DNA from: Paracoccaceae bacterium
Lineage (GTDB): Bacteria > Pseudomonadota > Alphaproteobacteria > Rhodobacterales > Rhodobacteraceae
NCBI GenBank assembly: GCA_026989055.1
Contig: JALSKC010000037.1
Location: 1 to 64,000 of the forward strand
Direction of reading: 5' to 3'
DNA: 64,000 nt
Below are positions 27,606 to 37,401 of this stretch, one piece after another (position 1 is the first letter of the stretch; each line of letters opens with the position of its first letter). Below the pieces are notes generated by a model that was not told the origin of the DNA, ran no database searches, and was given only the letters and a program-made list of their open reading frames with translations. A program made the translations under genes and the position numbers.

Positions 27606-28898
27606 ATGGACACGATATATGCCCTGGCAACGGCACGCGGGAAGGCCGGGGTTGCCGTCATCCGTATTTCCGGCCCCGGCGCCTTTGGCGCCGGCAGGGC
27701 GCTTGCCGGGAACCTGCCCGCGCCGCGCCGGGCCGGGCTGCGCAGGCTGAAGCGTCCGGGCGGGGAAATCCTTGACGAGGCGCTGGTCATCGCCTTTCCT
27801 TCCGGGAGCAGCTTTACTGGCGAAGACACGGTGGAGCTGCACCTTCATGGCAGCAGGGCCGTGGTGGCAGCCGTGCTCGGGGCGCTTTCCGGAATCGAGG
27901 GGCTGCGCCCCGCCGAATCGGGCGAGTTCACGCGCCGGGCACTGGAAAATGACCGGCTCGATCTGGCGCAGGTCGAAGGCCTGGCAGAGCTGATCGACGC
28001 GGAAACCGAAGCCCAGCGTCGGCAGGCGCAGAAGCTTCTGTCCGGAGATCTGGGAAAGCTGGCCGCTTCCTGGCGGCGGCGAATCGTCCGGGCGGCGGCG
28101 CTGCTGGAAGCGACGATCGATTTCTCCGATGAGGAGGTTCCAGAAGATGTTGCCCCGGAGGTCGAATCGCTTCTGGAAGAAACCAGGAAGGAACTTGCCG
28201 GAGAAATCGAGGGAATCGGCATCTCGGAGAGAATCCGGGACGGTTTCGAGGTTGCCATAGTCGGGGCGCCGAACGCGGGAAAGTCGACCCTTCTGAACGC
28301 GCTGGCGGGGCGGGAAGCAGCGATCACCTCGGAGGTTGCCGGAACCACTCGGGACGTGATCGAGGTGCGAATGGATCTTCGGGGGATTCCGGTGACCTTT
28401 CTGGATACTGCGGGTCTGCGCGAAACCGCCGATGCGCTGGAGGCGATGGGGATCGAACGGGCGATTTCCAGGGCCCGGGCGGCGGATCTGCGACTCTTTC
28501 TTGATGATGGGGAACCTGCAGCATATTGTGGCCTCGAGCCCCGGGAACAGGATATACGGGTTGTCTCCAAGATCGACCTGCGCCCCGGTGCCGGTTTCGG
28601 CGTTTCCGGAAAGACCGGGCAGGGCGTTTCGGAGCTGATCTCGAAGATCGCCGATATCCTCGAGGTCCGGGCCGCATCGGCGGCCACGGCAACACGGGAC
28701 AGGCATCGAAGGGCGCTGCGGCAGGCCGTGGCCTGTCTGGACGAGGCGCTTTCGGCCATAAGGGGAGGAACCGCGCAGACGGAGCTGGTGGCGGAGGATC
28801 TGCGCCATGCGGCCCGCGCGCTGGAAGGGCTTGTCGGGCTGGTGGATGTGGAGCATCTTCTGGACGAGATCTTTTCCAGCTTCTGCATCGGGAAGTGA
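27606..28898 (+). CDS. mnmE: tRNA modification GTPase MnmE
   Basis: A 430-residue GTPase that, with MnmG, installs carboxymethylaminomethyl groups on U34 of tRNAs. The N-terminal THF-binding domain includes [20 protein letters not shown]. The G domain has [16 protein letters not shown], the TTRD switch and DTAGLRE. The essential C-terminal FCIGK cysteine is intact. The G4 motif NKxD is changed to SKID, as is seen in some alphaproteobacterial MnmE. mnmG follows after 15 nt. Confidence 0.95.
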   Translation: MDTIYALATARGKAGVAVIRISGPGAFGAGRALAGNLPAPRRAGLRRLKRPGGEILDEALVIAFPSGSSFTGEDTVELHLHGSRAVVAAVLGALSGIEGLRPAESGEFTRRALENDRLDLAQVEGLAELIDAETEAQRRQAQKLLSGDLGKLAASWRRRIVRAAALLEATIDFSDEEVPEDVAPEVESLLEETRKELAGEIEGIGISERIRDGFEVAIVGAPNAGKSTLLNALAGREAAITSEVAGTTRDVIEVRMDLRGIPVTFLDTAGLRETADALEAMGIERAISRARAADLRLFLDDGEPAAYCGLEPREQDIRVVSKIDLRPGAGFGVSGKTGQGVSELISKIADILEVRAASAATATRDRHRRALRQAVACLDEALSAIRGGTAQTELVAEDLRHAARALEGLVGLVDVEHLLDEIFSSFCIGK

Positions 28899-28913
28899 TC
28901 GGAAAAACCGGGA

Positions 28914-30791
28914 GTGTTTCACGTGAAACATCGGGAAGCGGACATAATCGTCGTCGGGGGCGGCCATGCCGGCGCCGAAGCGGCTCATGCGGCGGCAAGA
29001 ATGGGTGCGCGCACGGTTCTGGTCACGCTTCGGCTGTCGGGAATCGGGGTGATGTCCTGCAACCCGGCGATCGGTGGCCTCGGCAAGGGGCATCTCGTGC
29101 GTGAAATCGATGCGCTTGATGGGCTGATGGCCCGAGCCGGCGATCACGCAGGCATCCAGTTCAGGCTTCTGAACCGCCGGAAGGGACCGGCTGTTCAGGG
29201 GCCGCGGGTCCAGGCCGACCGGAGTCGTTACCGGGAGTTTATCGGCGCGGCGCTGTCGGCGATGCCGGGGCTGGAGATTCTCGAAGGCGAGGTGGCAGAT
29301 CTTCTTCTTCGGGGCGAGAGAGTTTTCGGGGTCGTGCTTGCGGGCGGGGAGGAGCTGCACGCGCGTGCGGTCGTTCTCACTGCCGGAACCTTCCTGCGCG
29401 GTCGGATACATATCGGGCGGGAAAGCCGTTCGGGTGGTCGCGTCGGCGACAGGGCGTCGCTCCGCCTGGCCGAGCGGATCGCCGACATGGGGTTCAGGAC
29501 CGGGCGGCTGAAAACCGGAACGCCGCCGCGTCTGGACGGCAGGACGATCGACTGGGATCTGCTGGAGAAACAACCGGGCGATCCGGATCCGACCATGTTG
29601 TCCTTTCTTTCCCGGGCGCCTGTCGCCCGGCAGGTCAGCTGCGCGATCACCCACACGAATCCGAAAACCCATGAGATAATAAGGAACAACCTCGAATTTT
29701 CGGCGATGTATGGTGGGGAGATCGAGGGGCCGGGGCCGCGCTACTGCCCTTCGATCGAGGACAAGATCCTGCGTTTTGCCGACAAGGATTCGCACCAGAT
29801 CTTCCTGGAGCCGGAGGGCCTGGACGACAGCACGGTTTACCCGAACGGGATTTCCACCTCGCTTCCGGCCGAGATCCAGGAGGCCTATGTGCGCTCCATA
29901 AGAGGGCTCGAGAACGCGCGGATCATCCAGCCGGGATATGCGATCGAATATGATTACGTCGATCCGAGGGGGCTGAAACCGTCTCTCGAGTGCCGTGACT
30001 TCCCCGGGCTGTTCCTGGCCGGGCAGATCAACGGGACGACCGGATACGAGGAGGCGGGAGCGCAGGGGCTGATTGCCGGGATCAACGCCGCCCTTGCCGT
30101 CTCGGGGCAGGAGGCGGTCACGCTGGGGCGCTCCCGGGCCTATGCGGGGGTGATGATCGACGACCTGATCACGCGCGGCGTCTCCGAGCCCTATCGGATG
30201 TTCACCTCGCGGGCGGAGTTCCGCCTGTCGCTGCGCGCGGACAATGCCGATCAGCGGCTCACCCGGCTCGGAATCGAGCTCGGTTGTGTCGGGGAGGCCC
30301 GACGTCGCGCCTTCGAGGAAAAGATGGAATCTCTTTCCGATCTGACGCAGGTATTGCGGGAAAACAGCTTTTCGCCCCAGGATACAGCGCGGGTCGGGAT
30401 CCGTAGCGGCAGGAGCGGGGGGCGGCGCACGGCGTATGAGCTGCTGTCCTTTCCGGAGGTGAGCCGGGAGCATATCCTGTCGCTGGTTCCCGAAGCCAGG
30501 AAGGCGCCGGAGGAGATCTTCCGGCAGGTTGCGCGGGATGCTCTTTATGCGAACTACCTGTCGCGCCAGGAGCAGGACATGGAGGCGCTGCGCCGCGACG
30601 AGGCGATCAGGATACCGGAAGGGTTCGACTACCGTTCCCTGAGCGGCCTTTCCAACGAGCTGGTGGAAAAGCTTTCTTCCGTGCGTCCGGCCACGCTTGC
30701 CCAGGCAGCCCGGATCGAAGGGATGACGCCGGCGGCGCTTGTTCTTCTCCTCGGTCGCCTGAAGCGGTCCGGCAGAAGGGCATCCGCTTGA
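28914..30791 (+). CDS. mnmG: tRNA uridine carboxymethylaminomethyl enzyme MnmG
   Basis: A 625-residue FAD- and NADH-dependent partner of MnmE, formerly GidA. It has the dinucleotide motif [12 protein letters not shown], the catalytic-cysteine region [23 protein letters not shown], and [24 protein letters not shown]. The GTG start begins the peptide MFHVKH. These codons are the parS site, an arrangement familiar from Rhodobacterales MnmG, which supports this start. Its last base pairs overlap rsmG. Confidence 0.96.
   Translation: MFHVKHREADIIVVGGGHAGAEAAHAAARMGARTVLVTLRLSGIGVMSCNPAIGGLGKGHLVREIDALDGLMARAGDHAGIQFRLLNRRKGPAVQGPRVQADRSRYREFIGAALSAMPGLEILEGEVADLLLRGERVFGVVLAGGEELHARAVVLTAGTFLRGRIHIGRESRSGGRVGDRASLRLAERIADMGFRTGRLKTGTPPRLDGRTIDWDLLEKQPGDPDPTMLSFLSRAPVARQVSCAITHTNPKTHEIIRNNLEFSAMYGGEIEGPGPRYCPSIEDKILRFADKDSHQIFLEPEGLDDSTVYPNGISTSLPAEIQEAYVRSIRGLENARIIQPGYAIEYDYVDPRGLKPSLECRDFPGLFLAGQINGTTGYEEAGAQGLIAGINAALAVSGQEAVTLGRSRAYAGVMIDDLITRGVSEPYRMFTSRAEFRLSLRADNADQRLTRLGIELGCVGEARRRAFEEKMESLSDLTQVLRENSFSPQDTARVGIRSGRSGGRRTAYELLSFPEVSREHILSLVPEARKAPEEIFRQVARDALYANYLSRQEQDMEALRRDEAIRIPEGFDYRSLSGLSNELVEKLSSVRPATLAQAARIEGMTPAALVLLLGRLKRSGRRASA
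28915..28930. promoter_or_regulatory. parS: parS centromere site 1
   Basis: The palindrome TGTTTCACGTGAAACA is a perfect match to the ParB-binding consensus. It overlaps the mnmG start codon, about 3.3 kb from oriC. Confidence 0.93.
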
Positions 30792-31429
30792 ACATTCGCG
30801 CCGAGGGGGATGCGCGCGAGGAGCTGCGCCGGCGCTTCCGTGTTTCACGTGAAACAATGGCGGCACTCGACCGTCACCTGGAGCTTCTCGCAAAGTGGAC
30901 GGCGCGGATCAACCTCGTTTCCCGCGATTCCCTGCGACAGGCCTGGTCCCGGCATTTTCTCGATTCCGCACAGATCCTGCCGCTGGTTTCCCGGCAGGGC
31001 GGGCTCTGGGCCGATATCGGGTCCGGAGGCGGGTTTCCGGGGCTTGTGCTTGCGATCCTCTCGCACGAGAGCGCGCCGGGCCGGCGTTTCCTGCTGATCG
31101 AGAGCGACCGGCGAAAGGCGGCCTTTCTCCGGGCGGTGGTTGCGGAGCTTTCCCTGCGGGCCGATGTCGTCGTTTCCAGGGCGGAGGCGCTGCCCCCCCT
31201 CGGGGCAAGCGTTCTTTCGGCGCGGGCCCTGGCGCCGCTTGAAGTTCTTCTTTCCCATGCGGAAAGGCATCTTGCGCCCGGGGGTGCGGCCGTTTTCCCG
31301 AAGGGCGCCGAAGCGGGGCGCGAGATCGAAGAAGCCCTTGAAAAATGGCGGTTCAGGGTTCAGAAACACCAGAGCGTTACCCGCCGAGACGCCGTCATTC
31401 TGAAGATCACGGAGATAGAACGTGCCTGA
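30788..31429 (+). CDS. rsmG: 16S rRNA m7G527 methyltransferase RsmG
   Basis: A 213-residue SAM-dependent methyltransferase (formerly GidB) that makes m7G527 in 16S rRNA; its loss gives low-level streptomycin resistance. The SAM site [15 protein letters not shown] and the rRNA-interaction region [11 protein letters not shown] are clear. A TTG start overlaps the mnmG stop (TTGA) and has AGAAGGG upstream. An ATG at 30857 would remove the parS-encoded VSRET motif. The end overlaps the parA start by 8 nt. Confidence 0.93.
   Translation: MNIRAEGDAREELRRRFRVSRETMAALDRHLELLAKWTARINLVSRDSLRQAWSRHFLDSAQILPLVSRQGGLWADIGSGGGFPGLVLAILSHESAPGRRFLLIESDRRKAAFLRAVVAELSLRADVVVSRAEALPPLGASVLSARALAPLEVLLSHAERHLAPGGAAVFPKGAEAGREIEEALEKWRFRVQKHQSVTRRDAVILKITEIERA
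30841..30856. promoter_or_regulatory. parS: parS centromere site 2
   Basis: A second perfect TGTTTCACGTGAAACA, inside the rsmG coding region where it encodes the V-S-R-E-T segment, 1.9 kb from site 1. Confidence 0.93.
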
Positions 31430-32237
31430 CCCGTCCCATCCCCCGGCTCCGAGGATCATTGCGGTGGTCAACCAGAAGGGTGGGGTCGGAAAGACCACGA
31501 CGGCGATCAATCTTGGTGCGGCTCTTGCCGAGCTCGGGTTTCGTGTTCTGCTGGTGGATCTCGATCCGCAGGGCAACGCCTCTACCGGGTTGGGAATCGG
31601 CCGGGAAGACAGGAAGCTGACGACCTATGATTTGCTTCTCGATGGGGCAAACATACAAGATGTTGTAAGAAAAACCGCTATAGAAGGGCTGTTCATCGCC
31701 CCTTCGACTACTGATCTGAGCTCGGCCGACATCGAGATGGTTGCCAACGAGAAACGCAGCTATCTGCTGCATGATGCGTTGCGCCAGGGGGGAATCGACC
31801 GCTATGCCTTCGATTACGTCCTGATCGACTGCCCGCCATCGCTCAGCCTGCTGACGGTGAATGCGATGGTGGCAGCGGATTCGGTTCTCGTGCCGCTCCA
31901 GAGCGAATTCTATGCGCTGGAGGGCCTGTCGCAGCTTCTGCTCACCTTGCGCGACATCCGGCGCAATGCCAACCCGGATCTGCGGATCGAGGGCATCGTC
32001 CTCACCATGTTCGACAGTCGCAACAACCTCTCCCGTCAGGTGGAGGCCGACGCGCGGGAAAACCTCGGCGAGGTGGTGTTCAGGACCGTCATTCCGCGCA
32101 ATGTGCGCATAAGCGAGGCCCCTTCCTACGCCCTGCCGGTGCTCGAATATGACAGTGCGTCCAAGGGAAGCATGGCCTACAGGGCGCTGGCGGAAGAAAT
32201 GCTGGCCCAGCAGGGACGGCGAGCAGAGCAGGGGTAG
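31422..32237 (+). CDS. parA: Chromosome partitioning ATPase ParA
   Basis: A 271-residue Walker-type ATPase that moves ParB-parS complexes to segregate replicated origins. The deviant Walker A KGGVGKTTTAINLG, the switch DLDPQGNASTGLG and the Walker B-like DYVLIDCPPSLSLLT are intact. It has no N-terminal DNA-binding domain, as expected for a chromosomal (Soj-like) ParA. It uses a GTG start that overlaps rsmG. Codons near 31645-31690 are unusually A+T-rich for the region. Confidence 0.96.
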   Translation: MPDPSHPPAPRIIAVVNQKGGVGKTTTAINLGAALAELGFRVLLVDLDPQGNASTGLGIGREDRKLTTYDLLLDGANIQDVVRKTAIEGLFIAPSTTDLSSADIEMVANEKRSYLLHDALRQGGIDRYAFDYVLIDCPPSLSLLTVNAMVAADSVLVPLQSEFYALEGLSQLLLTLRDIRRNANPDLRIEGIVLTMFDSRNNLSRQVEADARENLGEVVFRTVIPRNVRISEAPSYALPVLEYDSASKGSMAYRALAEEMLAQQGRRAEQG

Positions 32238-32240
32238 AAG

Positions 32241-33137
32241 ATGTCGGAATCGAAACGTGGCAAGAGGGGCCTGGGGCGGGGGCTGTCGGCTCTGATGGCA
32301 GATGTGGCGCCCCAGGCCGAATCGGCGCAGGAAGAACCGCAGCGCAGGCGCGACACGAAGACGGTTCCGATCGAAAGGCTTCACCCGAATCCGGAGCAGC
32401 CGCGCCGGCATTTCGACAGGGAGGGGCTGAACGAGCTTGCCGCCTCGATCCGCGAAAAGGGGATCCTGCAGCCGCTGATCGTGCGCAGACACCCGACGAA
32501 GCCGGAGGATTACGAGATCGTCGCCGGCGAACGGCGCTGGCGGGCCGCGCAGATGGTGCCGCTGCACGAGGTGCCGGTCATCCTGCGCGACTATACCGAT
32601 ACCGAAGTGCTGGAAATCGCGATCATCGAGAACATCCAGCGCACGGATCTGAATCCGGTGGAAGAGGCCGCCGGATACCGGCAGCTCATGGATCGTTTCG
32701 GCCATACCCAGGAACAGCTGGCCGCTGCACTTTCGAGAAGCCGCAGCCATATCGCCAACCTTGTCCGGCTTCTGCAGCTTCCCGATGATGTTCTCGACCT
32801 GCTTCGCGAAGGAAGGCTTTCGGCCGGCCACGCTCGCGCCCTGATCACGGCCGACGACCCTTCCGCACTGGCGCGGCAGGTTGTGGCAAGAGGGCTGTCG
32901 GTCAGGGAGGCGGAGGCCCTGGCGAGGAGGGCCGGCAGCGGGAGCACCGGAAGGAAGCGGCGCGTGTCGCGGTCGGAAAAGGATGCCGACACGCGGGCGC
33001 TGGAACAGGATCTTTCGGCCAATGTGGGCATGAAGGTCCGGATCGAGCACCGCGAGACGGACGGGTCCGGTCAGGTGGTGATCAGCTATCGGAACATGGA
33101 CGATCTGGACGAGATCTGCCGGATCCTGTCCGGTTGA
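32241..33137 (+). CDS. parB: Chromosome partitioning protein ParB
   Basis: A 298-residue CTPase and parS-binding protein. The N-terminal ParA-interaction region is RGLGRGLSALMADV. The CTP-binding motif GERRWRAAQM is followed by the helix-turn-helix region around QEQLAAALSRSRSHIANLVRLLQLP. A C-terminal dimerisation domain ends the protein. Its gene is 3 nt after parA, and its two sites lie 1.4-3.3 kb upstream. Confidence 0.96.
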   Translation: MSESKRGKRGLGRGLSALMADVAPQAESAQEEPQRRRDTKTVPIERLHPNPEQPRRHFDREGLNELAASIREKGILQPLIVRRHPTKPEDYEIVAGERRWRAAQMVPLHEVPVILRDYTDTEVLEIAIIENIQRTDLNPVEEAAGYRQLMDRFGHTQEQLAAALSRSRSHIANLVRLLQLPDDVLDLLREGRLSAGHARALITADDPSALARQVVARGLSVREAEALARRAGSGSTGRKRRVSRSEKDADTRALEQDLSANVGMKVRIEHRETDGSGQVVISYRNMDDLDEICRILSG

Positions 33138-33140
33138 CGG

Positions 33141-34331
33141 CTAGCCTTCCACGGGCAGGAGCTCGCGCAGAAGCGCGTCGAGAAGAAGCCGCCCCCGGCT
33201 TGTGGCGCGCAGCTTTCCGGAGCATCTCTCGAGCAGGCCGGCCTCTTTCATGGTATTGATTTTATTAAATAAATCATCATCGACGCACAGGCTCGACAGG
33301 CGGGTTTCATCGAGTCCGGCGCGCAGGCGCAGGCCCATCATCAGATATTCGGCAAGCTGCTCGTTCCGGGAAAGAGAGCGGCGGGAGGCTTCGCCGTGGC
33401 CGAGCGCTTCCACCTGCGAGAGCCAGCGTTCCGGCTGGCTGAGCGCCTCGGTCGCAAGCCGCTTTCCGCCCAGGCTCAGGCGCCCGTGCGCGCCGGGGCC
33501 GATTCCGACATAGTCTCCTGCGGTCCAGTAGATCATGTTGTGGCGCGATTCGTCCCCCGGCCGGGCATGGTTCGAGATCTCGTAGGCCGGAAGGCCGGCG
33601 GCTTCGCACATCTCCTGAGCAAGAAGATACATGTCGGCGGCAAGGTCCTCGTCCGGGAGGCCCGGGAGGGCGCCACGGGCATGCAGCCTGCCGAAGGCGG
33701 TGCCCGGCTCGATCGTCAGCTGGTAGAGCGAAAGGTGCCCGTCGGTCATTTCCAGCGCTTCGCGAAGCTCTGTCTTCCAGCCGGAAAGGCTCTGATGCTG
33801 GCGGGCGTAGATCAGATCGAAGCTGACCCGGGAAAAGACGGCGCGGGCCGTCTCCAGGGCGGCGCGGGCCCGGGCCGTGTCGTGGAGCCGACCGAGCGCG
33901 CGCAGGGCGGCGTCGTCCAGCGCCTGGATGCCGATCGAGATCCGGTTCACCCCGGCATCTCGAAACCCCTGGAACAGGGAAGATTCCACCGATGTCGGGT
34001 TGGCTTCCAGCGTGACCTCGAGATCATTCGCCACCTGCCATGTGCGGCGTATCCTGTCGAGCAGGGCGGCAACGAGATCGGGCGGCATGAGCCCCGGGGT
34101 GCCGCCGCCGAAGAACACGCTGTTCAGGATCCGCCCGGAGGTTTCCCGCCCGTGACGGTCGATCTCGGAAATCAGGGCCGCCTGCCAGCGACGGTGGTCG
34201 ATCCGGCCAGAAACATGAGAGTTGAAGTCGCAATACGGGCATTTCGCCTGGCAGAACGGCCAGTGAAGATACAGGCCGAAGCCGCCGCTCCGGCCGGCCT
34301 CAGGCAAGGCAGCCTGCCACGAGCCCGGCAA
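33141..34331 (-). CDS. hemW: Radical SAM heme chaperone HemW
   Basis: A 396-residue member of the HemN-like family. The radical SAM cluster is CQAKCPYC, the Cys-X3-Cys-X2-Cys motif, preceded by LYLHWPF. HemW proteins bind heme and lack the oxygen-independent coproporphyrinogen oxidase activity once assigned to them. The TTG start overlaps rdgB by 32 nt and is uncertain; a second TTG lies 8 codons in. Codons 33247-33280 are strikingly A+T-rich, including TTA. Confidence 0.88.
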   Translation of the reverse strand: MPGSWQAALPEAGRSGGFGLYLHWPFCQAKCPYCDFNSHVSGRIDHRRWQAALISEIDRHGRETSGRILNSVFFGGGTPGLMPPDLVAALLDRIRRTWQVANDLEVTLEANPTSVESSLFQGFRDAGVNRISIGIQALDDAALRALGRLHDTARARAALETARAVFSRVSFDLIYARQHQSLSGWKTELREALEMTDGHLSLYQLTIEPGTAFGRLHARGALPGLPDEDLAADMYLLAQEMCEAAGLPAYEISNHARPGDESRHNMIYWTAGDYVGIGPGAHGRLSLGGKRLATEALSQPERWLSQVEALGHGEASRRSLSRNEQLAEYLMMGLRLRAGLDETRLSSLCVDDDLFNKINTMKEAGLLERCSGKLRATSRGRLLLDALLRELLPVEG

Positions 34332-34908
34332 AGGCTCTGGCCCGGTGGCTCATGGCGTGTTTCCGCTCCGGCGCCATTTCGCCGAAGGTCTCCCTTTCGC
34401 CATCCGGCAGGAACATCGGGTCGAAACCGAACCCCCTGTCGCCGCGCACGGGCCAGACGAGCCGCCCCTCGACCCGGCCCTCGAACAGCTCGTCATGCCC
34501 GTCGGGCCAGGCCAGGCAGAGGGTGCAGACGAAATGCGCCCGGCGCGGTTCCGGCACGGCGCGGGATTCCAGCATTTTCCAGACCTTTTCCATGGCCTGC
34601 ATGAAGTCGCGCCCCTGCGGGGTTTCCGCCCAGTCCGCGGTATGGACCCCGGGGGCGCCGCCCAGCGCCTCGACAACGATCCCGCTGTCATCGGAGAGCG
34701 CCGGAAGCCCGGTGCTCCGGGCGGCGAAATGCGCCTTGATCCGGGCGTTTCCGGCAAAGCTCTCCTCGGTTTCGGCAGGCTCCGGCAGGCCGAATTCGGA
34801 AGCCGGAAGCGCCCGCACGCCATAGGGGGCGACGAGCGCCGAGATCTCGCGGAGCTTGCCGGCATTGTGCGAGGCGAGCACCAGGCGGTCGCTCTCGAGG
34901 CGGCGCAT
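34300..34908 (-). CDS. rdgB: XTP/dITP pyrophosphatase RdgB
   Basis: A 202-residue Ham1-type enzyme that hydrolyses ITP, dITP and XTP, keeping deaminated purines out of DNA. The start region [14 protein letters not shown], the SDDSGI metal site and the [17 protein letters not shown] and SHRARA motifs are typical. Its start codon overlaps the rph stop. Confidence 0.95.
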   Translation of the reverse strand: MRRLESDRLVLASHNAGKLREISALVAPYGVRALPASEFGLPEPAETEESFAGNARIKAHFAARSTGLPALSDDSGIVVEALGGAPGVHTADWAETPQGRDFMQAMEKVWKMLESRAVPEPRRAHFVCTLCLAWPDGHDELFEGRVEGRLVWPVRGDRGFGFDPMFLPDGERETFGEMAPERKHAMSHRARAFAGLVAGCLA

Positions 34909-35624
34909 CAGCGGCCGACGGCGGCATCTTGCGCCGCCACGAGTTCGGAAATTCCTTTCCGGGCCAGATCCATGAGCGTTTCCATCTGCGCGCGGGTGAA
35001 GGCATCTCCCTCGGCCGACATCTGCACCTCGACGAGTCCGCCGCTGCCCAGCATCACGAAGTTTCCGTCGGCGCCTGCCTCGCTGTCCTCGGCATAGTCA
35101 AGGTCGAGAACCGTCTGGCCGGCGTAGATCCCGCAGCTTACCGCGGCGACATTGTCGCGGATCGGGTCTTGGGCGATCTCGCCGGCATTGATCAGCCGGT
35201 CCACCGCCAGGCGCAGCGCCACCCAGCCGCCGGTGATCGCCGCGCAGCGGGTGCCGCCGTCAGCCTGGATCACGTCACAATCCAGGGTGATCTGCCGTTC
35301 GCCCAGGGCAACCCGATCGACGCCCGCCCGCAGCGCGCGGCCGATCAGGCGCTGGATTTCCAGCGTCCTCCCGCCCTGCCTGCCCGCTGCCGCCTCGCGG
35401 CGCATCCGGGTGCTGGTCGAGCGCGGCAGCATGCCGTATTCGGCGGTGACCCAGCCGAGGCCGGAACCCTTGAGGAAGCCGGGAACGCGGGTCTCGATCG
35501 AAGCCGTGCACAGCACATGGGTATCGCCACAGCGGATCAGGCATGACCCTTCGGCGTGTTTCGTGATGCCGGTTTCGATTGAAATCGGCCGCATCATGTC
35601 TATTTCTCTGCCCGAGGGGCGCAT
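34908..35624 (-). CDS. rph: Ribonuclease PH
   Basis: A 238-residue phosphate-dependent exoribonuclease that trims tRNA 3' ends. The motifs [15 protein letters not shown] and [14 protein letters not shown] match the family from the start, and [12 protein letters not shown] and [15 protein letters not shown] follow. The start MRPSGRE was kept because it matches the family N-terminus and has AAAGGGAA upstream. It is the first gene of rph-rdgB-hemW and is divergent from hrcA. Confidence 0.95.
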   Translation of the reverse strand: MRPSGREIDMMRPISIETGITKHAEGSCLIRCGDTHVLCTASIETRVPGFLKGSGLGWVTAEYGMLPRSTSTRMRREAAAGRQGGRTLEIQRLIGRALRAGVDRVALGERQITLDCDVIQADGGTRCAAITGGWVALRLAVDRLINAGEIAQDPIRDNVAAVSCGIYAGQTVLDLDYAEDSEAGADGNFVMLGSGGLVEVQMSAEGDAFTRAQMETLMDLARKGISELVAAQDAAVGR

Positions 35625-35689
35625 GTGGGTTCCCTTTCATTGCTGCACGGGCTCACTTAGCTGCCCGATGCCGCGCGGTGCAACCCCGA

Positions 35690-35718
35690 TTGACGATATC
35701 GCCGCATGACCTTTTAAT
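35690..35718 (+). promoter_or_regulatory. Probable hrcA promoter
   Basis: TTGACG (35690-35695), a 17-nt spacer and TTTAAT (35713-35718), 25 nt before the hrcA ATG. No CIRCE element (TTAGCACTC inverted repeat) is visible here. Confidence 0.5.
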
Positions 35719-35742
35719 GCGGAGCCTCCTGGAGTCATCGAC

Positions 35743-36804
35743 ATGACCGAGATGCCGAAAATTCTGGATGAGCTGAACGACCGGAGCCGGGAGGTCTTCC
35801 GTCGGGTTGTCGAAGCCTATCTGGACACCGGCGAACCTGTCGGCTCGCGCACCCTGACCCGCAGGATAAGCGAGAAGGTCAGCGCCGCGACGATCCGCAA
35901 CGTCATGCAGGACCTGGAGTTTCTCGGCCTGCTCGAATCGCCGCACGTCTCTGCCGGGCGGGTGCCCACGCAGATGGGCCTGCGGCTGTTCGTGGACGGC
36001 CTGCTGGAAGTCGGCCAGCTCGGCGAGGAGGACCGGCAGCGGATCGATGCCACGCTCGGATCGAACGAACGCGACGTGACGACGATGCTCGACCGGCTCG
36101 GGTCGGTTCTCTCCAGGCTGACCAGCGGGGCGAGCCTGGTTCTGGCACCCAAGCACGAGGCGCCGATCAGGCATATCGAGTTCGTCAGCCTCTCGCCGGA
36201 ACGCGCACTGGTCGTGCTCGTGCAGGCCGACGGGCATGTGGAAAACCGTGTCTTCACGCCGGCTCCGGGCCAGACCCAGGCCGCCATGCGCGAGGCGGCG
36301 AACTTCCTGAACACGATCGCCGAGGGCAAGACCCTCGCAGAGCTGCGCGAAAGCATAGCCGGCGAGATCAACGCCCGACGGCAGGAGCTCGACCGGCTTG
36401 CCCGCGAGCTTGTCGAAAGCGGAATCGCCCTGTGGGACGATGCGGGCGAACCCTACGAGCGGCTGATCGTCCGGGGGCGCTCCAACCTCGTGACCGGCGA
36501 GGGAGACGAAAGCCTGGAGCGGATCCGCCAGCTGTTCGACGACCTGGAACGCAAGCGCGACATCGCCGAATTCCTGGATCTTACCCGTGAAGGGGAGGGG
36601 GTGCGGATCTTCATCGGTTCGGAGAACAAACTTTTTTCGCTTTCGGGTTCCTCTCTGGTGGTGTCTCCCTATATGAACTCTGACCGGAAGATCATCGGCG
36701 CCGTGGGGGTCATCGGACCGACCCGCCTGAACTACGGGCGGATCGTTCCGATCGTCGATTACACGGCGCAGCTGGTCGGCAGGTTGCTGTCCGGCCGGGA
36801 TTAG
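35743..36804 (+). CDS. hrcA: Heat-inducible transcription repressor HrcA
   Basis: A 353-residue repressor that binds CIRCE operators, in this group mainly at groESL, and is kept active by GroEL. The winged helix is at the N-terminus (VGSRTLTRRISEKVSAATIRNVM, then the wing SAGRVPTQMGLRLFVDGLL). A GAF-like dimerisation domain follows, and the C-terminal signature is ISIIG-like GAVGVIGPTRLNYGRIVPIVDY. grpE follows after 15 nt, the usual alphaproteobacterial arrangement. Confidence 0.95.
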   Translation: MTEMPKILDELNDRSREVFRRVVEAYLDTGEPVGSRTLTRRISEKVSAATIRNVMQDLEFLGLLESPHVSAGRVPTQMGLRLFVDGLLEVGQLGEEDRQRIDATLGSNERDVTTMLDRLGSVLSRLTSGASLVLAPKHEAPIRHIEFVSLSPERALVVLVQADGHVENRVFTPAPGQTQAAMREAANFLNTIAEGKTLAELRESIAGEINARRQELDRLARELVESGIALWDDAGEPYERLIVRGRSNLVTGEGDESLERIRQLFDDLERKRDIAEFLDLTREGEGVRIFIGSENKLFSLSGSSLVVSPYMNSDRKIIGAVGVIGPTRLNYGRIVPIVDYTAQLVGRLLSGRD

Positions 36805-36819
36805 GGGAAAGAGAAGAAA

Positions 36820-37401
36820 ATGGCAAAGGCCGAAGATCGCGCCGCCACGGAAGAGGTGGCGGCAGAAACGGAAACGGCGCAGGAGGGGGCGGAGCAGGCC
36901 GAGGGGGCCGCGTCTCCGGCTGCCGACGCTGCTGCCGAGCTGGAGGCGCTGCGTGCCGAGCGCGACGAGCTGCGAGACCGGTTCATGCGCGCGCTTGCCG
37001 ATGCCGAGAACATACGCAAGCGGGGCGAGCGCGACCGCCGCGAAGCGGAGCAGTACGGCGGCTCGAAGCTGGCGCGTGACATGCTGCCGGTTTATGACAG
37101 CCTCAAGCGGGCGCTTGAAGCGGTGAGCGACGAACAGCGTGCGCAGGCCGGCGCGCTGATCGAGGGCGTGGAGCTGACGATGCGCGAGCTGCTGAACGTG
37201 TTCCGCAGGCATGGCATCGAGCTGATATCGCCGCAGGTGGGCGAGCGTTTCGACCCCCAGCTTCATCAGGCGATGTTCGAGGCGCCGCTGCCTGACACGA
37301 ATGCCGGCGATATCATCGAGGTGATGGCCGAAGGCTTCAGGCATCACGAGCGGCTGCTGCGGCCGGCTCATGTGGGCGTCAGTTCGGCCCCCCGGAAATG
37401 A
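36820..37401 (+). CDS. grpE: Nucleotide exchange factor GrpE
   Basis: The 193-residue co-chaperone that releases ADP from DnaK. An acidic Ala-Glu-rich N-terminus of about 40 residues leads to a long coiled coil. The GrpE signature region runs VYDSLKRALE, then VFRRHGIELISPQVGERFDPQLHQAMF, and a short beta domain closes the protein. Its 3' end overlaps the convergent mutS by 23 nt. Confidence 0.94.
   Translation: MAKAEDRAATEEVAAETETAQEGAEQAEGAASPAADAAAELEALRAERDELRDRFMRALADAENIRKRGERDRREAEQYGGSKLARDMLPVYDSLKRALEAVSDEQRAQAGALIEGVELTMRELLNVFRRHGIELISPQVGERFDPQLHQAMFEAPLPDTNAGDIIEVMAEGFRHHERLLRPAHVGVSSAPRK

Noticed and set aside
27459-30893. A 1144-codon open frame on the minus strand opposite mnmE and mnmG
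   Set aside because: It runs antisense to strongly conserved genes, is rich in Arg, Pro and Gln and has no recognisable domain. Such frames are expected in GC-rich DNA.
33250-33280. An FNR/FnrL-type site in the AT-rich part of hemW
   Set aside because: The TTGAT and ATCAA halves are not at the required 4-nt spacing, and the site is near the 3' end of the gene.
35625-35742. A CIRCE operator in front of hrcA
   Set aside because: TTAGCACTC and its inverted partner are absent. Autoregulation through CIRCE is therefore not supported here.
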